Part shown: in pieces, positions 7,481 through 13,230 of the stretch | How positions within the stretch are numbered: position 1 is the first letter of the stretch | Layout of the letters: each line of letters begins with the position of its first letter | DNA from: Gemmatimonadota bacterium | GTDB lineage: Bacteria > JAAXHH01 | Direction: 5' to 3' | DNA length: 16,886 nt | Assembly (NCBI GenBank): GCA_026713285.1 | Contig: JAPOOT010000475.1 | Location: 1 to 16,886 of the forward strand | Notes under the pieces: model-generated | The model's input: the letters and a program-made list of their open reading frames with translations, nothing else | Told to the model about the DNA's origin: nothing | The model's database searches: none | Program-made: the position numbers and the translations under genes

Positions 7481-9112
7481 ACCGAGCATCCGAGACAAAG
7501 TCCACGCGCTACGGACGATCTATCCGGTGCATCCTGCCGTGACGCGCTGGGCCGCATCGGCCTGCCGGAGTCGGTATCGTCGCTCGCGAATCGCACGTGG
7601 GACGTGATCGTGGTGGGCGCCGGGCACAACGGCCTGACCTGCGCGGCCTACCTGGCCCGCGCGGGCAAGCGGGTGCTGGTCCTGGAAGCGCGCGAACGTG
7701 TGGGAGGCGCCTGCACGCTCGAGGAAACCTGGCCGGGTTACCGCGTGTCACCCTGCGCCTACCTCGCAGGCCTGTTGCACCCGCTGGTGATCGACGAACT
7801 TGAATTCGACCGGTATGGCTATCGCTGGACGCCGGCGGCGGCGGGCATGTTCGTCCCCTTCGAGGATGGAACGAGCGTCCAATTGTGGGAGGACGACGAA
7901 CGCTGCCGGGAAGAGATCCGCCGACTTTCGCCTCGCGACGTGGAAGGCTTCGAAGCCATGTACGCGCCGATGAAACGCATACGCGAGGCCCTGCGTCCGC
8001 CCGGAGAAGACGATTTATGGATCGGGCGCGCGCCGACCCGGGAGCAGATCGAAACGCGCCTTCGAGGTGACCGGGAAGCGATTGATCTGCTCTTTGAATG
8101 GTCCATGGTCGAGTACGTCGAGCGATACCTAGAAGACGAAAGGCTGCGCATGGCGTTGATCGGCCAGGGGGTGATCGGGACGAACGCCAGCCCCTTCGAG
8201 CCGGGAACCGCATCGGTACACGTTTTTCACAGCACGGGAACCATGGGAGGCATGCCCGGCGTGTGGGGGTACGTGGAAGGCGGCATGGGCATGGTGTCGT
8301 TTATATTGTGCGACATTGCCCGGGACGCGGGGGCCGTGGTGGCCGCGGGCGTGCCCGTCGGCCGCATTCTGCCGGGTGAGGGGGTGGAACTGGAGGGCGG
8401 CGAACGCCTCCGCGCGCCCGCCGTCGTGTCGAACGCCGATCCCAGAGTGACTTTGCGCCTACTGGGAGACCAGGCCGATGTGACCTGGAAGGCCCGCGTG
8501 GAATCCATACCCCAGACCGGCGCGACCGTCAAGATCAACGTGGGCCTGAGCGAATTGCCGGACTTCACCAGCAGGCCCGGCACGGACGAAATTCATCACC
8601 GCGGGCAGGTCAATATCCCCTTGACTGCGCAACAGTGGCATGCGAATCACGCTTTGGCGGGGGAGGGGCGGCTGCCCCCGCGCCTATGGGAAGAACTGTA
8701 TTTTCACACCGCCCACGACGGCAGCGTGGCGCCACCCGGCCGTCAAACCATGAGCATATTCGCCCAGTTCGTCCCTTACGAATTCGCGGTGGGCGACTGG
8801 GATACCCGGCGGGACGAAGTGGGCAGGCTGGCGCTGAACACGCTCGGTCGCTTCTGCAGCAACATTCCCGACGCCGTACTGCACATGGACGTCATGGGGC
8901 CGCCGGACATCGAGAAGAAGGTGGGGTTGACCGGCGGCCATATCTTCCAGGGCGAGATACTTCCGGCCTTCATGTGGGACAGGCGGCTCAATCCCCGAAC
9001 CCCGATGCCCGGGGTCTATCTCTGTGGGGCGTGCACCCATCCGGGGGGCAGCGTAATCGCCATCAACGGACGAAACGCCGCGATGGAAGTACTGGGGATG
9101 TACGAAGTTTAG
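7478..9112 (+). CDS. FAD-dependent oxidoreductase, PYROXD2/phytoene-desaturase-like
   Basis: Taken from the ATG at 7478 the protein has 544 residues. An N-terminal dinucleotide fold starts WDVIVVGAGHNGLTCAAYLA, with G47-x-G49-x-x-G52 and E70 at the end of the second strand (VLVLEAR), then RVGGACT. The C-terminus has the family's FAD-closing motif VYLCGACTHPGGSVIAINGR near 510-530. This layout is shared by CrtI-type desaturases and PYROXD2-like oxidoreductases; no carotenoid genes are nearby, so the second is more likely. In-frame sequence upstream reaches back inside the dehydratase gene and is not credible as protein. The alternative GTG at 7424 overlaps the upstream stop and would add three TEGIGI units. 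The repeat's own AAGGGA supports 7478. Substrate unknown; context points to metabolism shared with the two upstream enzymes. Confidence 0.87.
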   Translation: MTEHPRQSPRATDDLSGASCRDALGRIGLPESVSSLANRTWDVIVVGAGHNGLTCAAYLARAGKRVLVLEARERVGGACTLEETWPGYRVSPCAYLAGLLHPLVIDELEFDRYGYRWTPAAAGMFVPFEDGTSVQLWEDDERCREEIRRLSPRDVEGFEAMYAPMKRIREALRPPGEDDLWIGRAPTREQIETRLRGDREAIDLLFEWSMVEYVERYLEDERLRMALIGQGVIGTNASPFEPGTASVHVFHSTGTMGGMPGVWGYVEGGMGMVSFILCDIARDAGAVVAAGVPVGRILPGEGVELEGGERLRAPAVVSNADPRVTLRLLGDQADVTWKARVESIPQTGATVKINVGLSELPDFTSRPGTDEIHHRGQVNIPLTAQQWHANHALAGEGRLPPRLWEELYFHTAHDGSVAPPGRQTMSIFAQFVPYEFAVGDWDTRRDEVGRLALNTLGRFCSNIPDAVLHMDVMGPPDIEKKVGLTGGHIFQGEILPAFMWDRRLNPRTPMPGVYLCGACTHPGGSVIAINGRNAAMEVLGMYEV

Positions 9113-9120
9113 GAAACGGG

Positions 9121-9215
9121 ATCAGTAGACCTGGGCGTAATCAGTAGACCTGGGCGTAATCAGTAGACCTGGGCGTAATCAGTAGGCCTGGGCGTAATCA
9201 GTAGGCCTGGGCGTA
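9121..9215 (+). repeat. Five tandem 19-bp repeats over the 3' end of proS
   Basis: Five exact or one-base-different copies of ATCAGTAGRCCTGGGCGTA run 9121-9139, 9140-9158, 9159-9177, 9178-9196 and 9197-9215. The first three have A and the last two G at the variable base. The fifth copy, read on the minus strand, encodes the last residues of prolyl-tRNA synthetase (Y-A-Q-A-Y) and its TGA. The other four fill the space up to the convergent FAD oxidoreductase stop. There are no spacers, so it is not a CRISPR array, and the unit has no strong hairpin. Confidence 0.97.
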
Positions 9216-10625
9216 GGCGACCATGCGCTCCGAAGGACCACCGCAATACGCGCAGGCGCCCGAAACGGCATCCCAGTGCATGGGGACGCACCGGATCGTG
9301 TTCCGGGTCTCCTCTTTAATCGCGGCTTCGCAAGCCGGATCGCCGCACCAGTGGGCATGGATGAATCCGCCGTCGCCGTTCGCGGCCGTCACAAATGAAT
9401 CGCGTTCCTGGATCTCCAGGGAACGTGATTCGCGGAAAGTCAGGGCGCGCTGGAACATGTCCCGTTGCACCGTCTCAAGCAAGTCCCCGACCCGGCCTCC
9501 CAGAGACTCGAGGGGTACAAACTCCTTTTCGCCCGTGTCCCTGCGTACGACCACGGCCTGGCCGGACGCGATATCCCGCGGACCGAGTTCCACGCGCAGC
9601 GGCACGCCCTTCGTTTCCCACTCGGTGAACTTCCAGCCCAGGCCGAACTGCTCGCGGTCGTCGACCTTGACTCGCACGCCTTCCAGCGATTCGAGCAGGC
9701 GGTCGACGGCTTCCCGGACGACGGTCTTCTCCTCGTCGGATTTCGCGATGGGAATGACCACGACCTGGTGAGGCGCCAGGCGCGGAGGCAGCACCAGTCC
9801 CCTGTCGTCGCCATGGGCCATGATGATCGCGCCGACGGTCCGGGTGCTCATCCCCCAACTCGTCTGGTACACGTATTCTCGCGAACCGTCCCGCGTCTGA
9901 AAATCGATATTGAAGGCACGGGAGAAGTTCTGCCCCAGGTTGTGCGACGTGCCCATCTGGAGGGCCTTGCCATCCTTCATCATGCCTTCGATGGCGTAGG
10001 TCTGCAGCGCGCCGGGGAATTTCTCGGCGTCGGTTTTCGGACCGTACAGCACCGGAATCGCCATGTAGTCTTCGGCGAAGGAGCGGTATATGTCCAGGAT
10101 GCGCAGGGTTTCCTCTTCGGCCTCTTCGGCCGTGGCGTGTGCCGTGTGTCCTTCCTGCCAGAGGAATTCCGTCGTGCGCAGGAAGGCCCTGGGACGGAGT
10201 TCCCACCGGAAGACGTTGGCCCACTGGTTGATGAGCAGGGGCAGGTCGCGATAGGACTGGATCCACCTGGCGTACATATCCGCTATGATGGTTTCTGAAG
10301 TCGGGCGGACCATGAGGTTTTCTTCGAGCTTCTTGCCCCCGCCGTGCGTGACCACGGCGCATTCGGGAGAAAACCCCTCCACGTGTTCGGCTTCTTTCTG
10401 GAAGAAACTGTCGGGAATCAACAGGGGGAAATAGGCGTTCACGTGACCGGTGTCCTTGAACATCCGGTCCAGCTCCGCCACCATGTTTTCCCATAGCGCG
10501 AATCCGTATGGCCGGATGACCATGCAGCCGCGGGTCGGCGCGTTGTCGGCCAGTTCGGCTTTCGCGATCACTTCATTGTACCAGGCTGAGAAATCGTCCG
10601 CCTGCGCGGTCAACTTTTTTGCCAT
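9198..10625 (-). CDS. proS: Prolyl-tRNA synthetase, archaeal/eukaryotic-type (class II)
   Basis: A 475-residue enzyme that charges tRNA-Pro with proline in the cytoplasm. The class II catalytic core has motif 1 around RPYGFALWENM (38-48), motif 2 FRWELRPRAFLRTTEFLWQE (139-158) and motif 3 IIMAHGDDRGLVLP (267-280); GLVLPPRLAPHQVVVIPI leads into the anticodon-binding domain. The short length and the absence of the bacterial editing insertion mark it as the archaeal type, with a C-terminal zinc-like domain using C427, C432, C458 and C461. In the Thermus enzyme of this type the C-terminal tyrosine reaches the active site; here the chain also ends in Tyr. The stop and final codons are part of a 19-bp tandem array. 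GGAG lies nine bases before the ATG. Upstream is apaG on the same strand (150-bp gap). Confidence 0.97.
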   Translation of the reverse strand: MAKKLTAQADDFSAWYNEVIAKAELADNAPTRGCMVIRPYGFALWENMVAELDRMFKDTGHVNAYFPLLIPDSFFQKEAEHVEGFSPECAVVTHGGGKKLEENLMVRPTSETIIADMYARWIQSYRDLPLLINQWANVFRWELRPRAFLRTTEFLWQEGHTAHATAEEAEEETLRILDIYRSFAEDYMAIPVLYGPKTDAEKFPGALQTYAIEGMMKDGKALQMGTSHNLGQNFSRAFNIDFQTRDGSREYVYQTSWGMSTRTVGAIIMAHGDDRGLVLPPRLAPHQVVVIPIAKSDEEKTVVREAVDRLLESLEGVRVKVDDREQFGLGWKFTEWETKGVPLRVELGPRDIASGQAVVVRRDTGEKEFVPLESLGGRVGDLLETVQRDMFQRALTFRESRSLEIQERDSFVTAANGDGGFIHAHWCGDPACEAAIKEETRNTIRCVPMHWDAVSGACAYCGGPSERMVAYAQAY

Positions 10626-10652
10626 GTTTCCGCTCCGGTATCCTTGAGCTGT

Positions 10653-10724
10653 CTTACGTTACATGTTGAAACCTGACTTACATTACACGCTGTAGCCTGG
10701 CTTACGTTACATGTTGTTGCCCGC
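10653..10724. repeat. Three imperfect 24-bp tandem repeats upstream of proS
   Basis: Three head-to-tail units at 10653-10676, 10677-10700 and 10701-10724 share the opening CTTACRTTACAYG and drift in their second half. Units 1 and 3 are closest (CTTACGTTACATGTTG in both). They start 28 bp before the proS ATG (minus strand) and fill most of the gap to apaG, so they would lie in the proS leader or promoter region. No function is evident. Confidence 0.85.
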
Positions 10725-10775
10725 GCCGCACCGCTGCCTAAAACCGGTTCGACACGAATCGCCGGGACGGCAAGA

Positions 10776-11186
10776 CTACCCCGATTCCACCTTTTCGTCC
10801 GAGGTCATCGCGAGATAGAACCGCCCGATCTCCACTTCGAAATTCCGACCGTCCGCGTCCTGCATTTCATATTCGCCTTCCATGGTGCCCCACTCCGTGT
10901 CCAGGGGGCAAAGGCTCTGGTATTCGTGGCTTTCCCCCGGCTCGAACTCGGGCTGCAACCCCACAACGCCCGGGCCTCTGACTTCGCTGCGTTTTCCGTC
11001 GGCGTTGATGATGACCCAGTGACGGTTGATCAGTTTCACCCACTGCTCGCTGCCATTGGTGATGACGATACGGTACGCGAACACATACTGGTCCCGCCCC
11101 GGATCGGAATGGTCGGGAAGGTAGCCAGGATAAACCTGGACCCGTATGCCATGGGTGATCGTGTCGGAATCCAGTGGTGTCGGCAT
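10776..11186 (-). CDS. apaG: ApaG family protein (DUF525)
   Basis: A 136-residue protein, close to the usual 125 or so for ApaG, a single beta-sandwich domain also found in eukaryotic F-box proteins. The conserved block is complete: LINRHWVIINADGKRSEVRG leads to GPGVVGLQPEFEPGESHEYQ and CPLDTEWGTMEGEY (71-106), with the family's G-x-G-x-x-G at 71-76. The role is unsettled; in enterobacteria it has been linked to cobalt and magnesium sensitivity. The start ATG at 11186 has GGAG about eight bases upstream. It is transcribed towards proS, 150 bp away, and away from the citrate synthase gene. Confidence 0.95.
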   Translation of the reverse strand: MPTPLDSDTITHGIRVQVYPGYLPDHSDPGRDQYVFAYRIVITNGSEQWVKLINRHWVIINADGKRSEVRGPGVVGLQPEFEPGESHEYQSLCPLDTEWGTMEGEYEMQDADGRNFEVEIGRFYLAMTSDEKVESG

Positions 11187-11245
11187 CGAACCGCTCCGCG
11201 GAAATGACCTTGAAAATCGAAGATGTATAAGATAAATACAGGGAG

Positions 11246-11286
11246 ATGAAACGACAAATAAAAACCGAACGCGGAAACCGTTTCAT
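11246..11286. repeat. 8-bp inverted repeat between apaG and citrate synthase
   Basis: ATGAAACG (11246-11253) and CGTTTCAT (11279-11286) are perfect reverse complements 25 bp apart in the 195-bp divergent gap, just upstream of the citrate synthase promoter. The centre-to-centre distance of about 33 bp, three helical turns, would suit a regulator binding two sites. No direct evidence of function. Confidence 0.35.
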
Positions 11287-11312
11287 GGTTCAGATTGCGG
11301 GCCAAAAACACC

Positions 11313-11341
11313 TTGACACCACAGGGCCGCATCTCTATTCT
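11313..11341 (+). promoter_or_regulatory. Candidate sigma70 promoter of citrate synthase
   Basis: Perfect TTGACA (11313-11318), 17-bp spacer, then TATTCT (11336-11341, 4/6 match). Transcription near 11348 would leave a 34-base leader to the ATG at 11382. This location argues against longer citrate synthase starts further upstream. Confidence 0.6.
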
Positions 11342-11381
11342 GTCCACGTCACAAAACAGCAACCCGCGGGGAAGAATCGGA

Positions 11382-12503
11382 ATGGCCAATCAAGGTCTGG
11401 AAGGCGTCGTAGCCGCGCAGTCGGCCATCTGCTTTATCGATGGCCAGCAAGGCAGAATGCTCTACCGGGGCCACGACATTCACGACCTGGCCACCCATTC
11501 GAGTTTCGAGGAAACCGCCTACCTGCTTTGGCACGGCATCCTGCCCGGTCCAGGCCGGATGGCGGAACTCGAAGAGCAGCTTCTAGCCTGTAGAACCCTG
11601 CCATTCGAAGTCATGGAATTGCTGCGGGCGATACCTCGTGACACGGCGCCCATGGACGTGCTCCGTTCTGCGGTGTCATTCCTTGCCGCGTACGACCCGG
11701 ACGTGGCGAACCATTCCCGCGAAGCGAACTTGCGCAAAGCTGTCCGCCTGACGGCCCAACTCGCATCCATAACCACGGCCTGGCACCGGATCTCGAACGA
11801 CGATCCTCCCGTGGATCCGAATCCCGGCCTCGGCCACGCGGCGAATTTCCTTTACATGCTGAGCGGCGCGGAACCGGAACCCGAGCATGCGAGGGCATTT
11901 GACGTCGCCATGATCCTGCACGCCGACCATGAGTTGAACGCGTCCACCTTCTCCGCCCGGGTAACCGCGGCCACGCTTTCGGACATGCATTCTGCCGTCA
12001 CGTCGGCCATCGGCACGCTGAAGGGACCGCTGCACGGAGGCGCCAACAAGGACGTGATGGATATGCTTTACGAGATCCGGGAGATCTCCCGTGCCGCGGA
12101 TTACGTCAGAGAGAAACTGGCCGCGAGGGGGAAAATCCCCGGTTTCGGTCACCGTGTCTACAAGACGGAAGATCCCCGGGCGACGCACCTGCGACGACTT
12201 TCCAAGGACCTGGGCAGGAGTGCGGGCGACCTGAAGTGGTTTGAAATGTCCCGTGTGATCGAGAAAACGATGATGGAAGTGAAGGGCATTGCCTGCAACG
12301 TGGACTTCTATTCCGGTTCGGTATACACCACCATGGGCATTCCGGCCGGGTTGTTCACGCCCGTTTTCGCCTGCGGCCGGATTACCGGTTGGACCGCCCA
12401 TCTCCTCGAACAGTACGCAGATAACCGGATCATCCGTCCCGTGGGAGAGTACACGGGACCGACCGAAGCCCGGTACATACCCATGGATGGGCGCCCCGCC
12501 TGA
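11382..12503 (+). CDS. Citrate synthase (possibly 2-methylcitrate synthase)
   Basis: From the ATG at 11382 the protein has 373 residues, typical of bacterial type II-like short citrate synthases that condense oxaloacetate and acetyl-CoA. It opens MANQGLEGVVAAQSAICFID, as relatives do. Catalytic residues are visible: H183 in LHADHELNAST, H218 in GPLHGGANKDV and D308 in NVDFYSG, with substrate arginines around GFGHRVYKTEDPRA (254-267) . GGGGAAG lies about nine bases before the ATG. An in-frame ATG 87 bp earlier would add a 29-residue tail with no family match, and it lies upstream of the probable transcription start. Short citrate synthases also include 2-methylcitrate synthases; no prp genes are beside it, so citrate synthase is preferred. 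A small barrel gene follows 31 bp later. Confidence 0.93.
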   Translation: MANQGLEGVVAAQSAICFIDGQQGRMLYRGHDIHDLATHSSFEETAYLLWHGILPGPGRMAELEEQLLACRTLPFEVMELLRAIPRDTAPMDVLRSAVSFLAAYDPDVANHSREANLRKAVRLTAQLASITTAWHRISNDDPPVDPNPGLGHAANFLYMLSGAEPEPEHARAFDVAMILHADHELNASTFSARVTAATLSDMHSAVTSAIGTLKGPLHGGANKDVMDMLYEIREISRAADYVREKLAARGKIPGFGHRVYKTEDPRATHLRRLSKDLGRSAGDLKWFEMSRVIEKTMMEVKGIACNVDFYSGSVYTTMGIPAGLFTPVFACGRITGWTAHLLEQYADNRIIRPVGEYTGPTEARYIPMDGRPA

Positions 12504-12534
12504 GTAGCGGAACGCCCGATCGGTGACATGTCAT

Positions 12535-13122
12535 ATGATACAGGCTTTCCGCGCGCTGGTCTTCGCGACAACCGTCAGTGTATTTGCTTTGCCGGCGTCC
12601 GGCCAGTTCAATTTCAACCTGGGCGGCGAAGTGGCCCGCCCCACGTCGGGTCTTGCCAAACTGGTCGAAGAAGACTATGGTTACGGCGCCCATGCCGCCC
12701 TGACTTACTGGTTGAGTTACCGTTTCCAGTTCGTCTGCGCGGGCGGCTACATCACATACGGCAGCGAGGCGTTCGCCTCCCGCACCGAATTGGATGACCT
12801 GGTCGACCAGGATCTGGACGATATCGTCGACCGGATCGAAGGCAATTACTCCAGCATTCCGGTGACCGCCGGGCTGCGATTCTACCCTCTGGAACGACTC
12901 TTCGTGCAGGGCTCTGCCGGCGTGGTGTACAAGAGAACGCGGCTGAAAGGCGACGCAGCCACGAACTCGGAAGAGGGCTTCGCCACAGAAAGAGACCTCA
13001 TCGTGTCACCGGGGGTCGGGCTACTGATCGGCCGTTTCAGCCTGCAGGCGCAGTACAACGTTTCCAAAGACGACTGGAAGTGGTTGAGCCTGGGGGTGTC
13101 GATGATCTTCGGGAAGCTGTAG
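12535..13122 (+). CDS. Predicted secreted outer-membrane beta-barrel protein
   Basis: From the ATG at 12535, 195 residues. It opens with a signal peptide, MIQAFRALVFATTVSVFALP-ASG, with likely cleavage before QFNF. The rest alternates polar and hydrophobic residues in short strands (GYGAHAALTYWLSYRFQFV, GLRFYPLERLFVQGSAGVVY, GVGLLIGRFSLQAQYNV), the pattern of an eight-stranded OmpA-like or OmpW-like barrel. An acidic loop (about 85-105, DDLVDQDLDDIVDR) probably faces outward. A GTG twelve bases earlier is in frame but would put three or four extra residues before the signal peptide; GGTGA lies eight bases before the ATG. It sits 31 bp after citrate synthase and probably shares its transcript. 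The family is not recognised and no function is claimed. Confidence 0.75.
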   Translation: MIQAFRALVFATTVSVFALPASGQFNFNLGGEVARPTSGLAKLVEEDYGYGAHAALTYWLSYRFQFVCAGGYITYGSEAFASRTELDDLVDQDLDDIVDRIEGNYSSIPVTAGLRFYPLERLFVQGSAGVVYKRTRLKGDAATNSEEGFATERDLIVSPGVGLLIGRFSLQAQYNVSKDDWKWLSLGVSMIFGKL

Positions 13123-13230
13123 GACTTCTGCTGTAAAACTCTTTCAGAATGTTGTCCTTGGAAGAAAACTCTAAACTACACATTTGTAGACATCCGATTT
13201 TAACAGGCCCTTCCAACTACGGTAATTGCT

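Noticed and set aside
9121..9215. CRISPR array
   Set aside because: The 19-bp units are contiguous with no spacers, overlap the proS coding end, and there are no cas genes.
11295..11381. Longer citrate synthase starting at 11295
   Set aside because: The added residues do not match the family, and the start lies upstream of the probable transcription start; the ATG at 11382 has a good ribosome site.
13176..13189. Small hairpin CTACA-CATT-TGTAG before the methyltransferase
   Set aside because: A 5-bp stem without a following T-run is too weak to call a terminator or operator.
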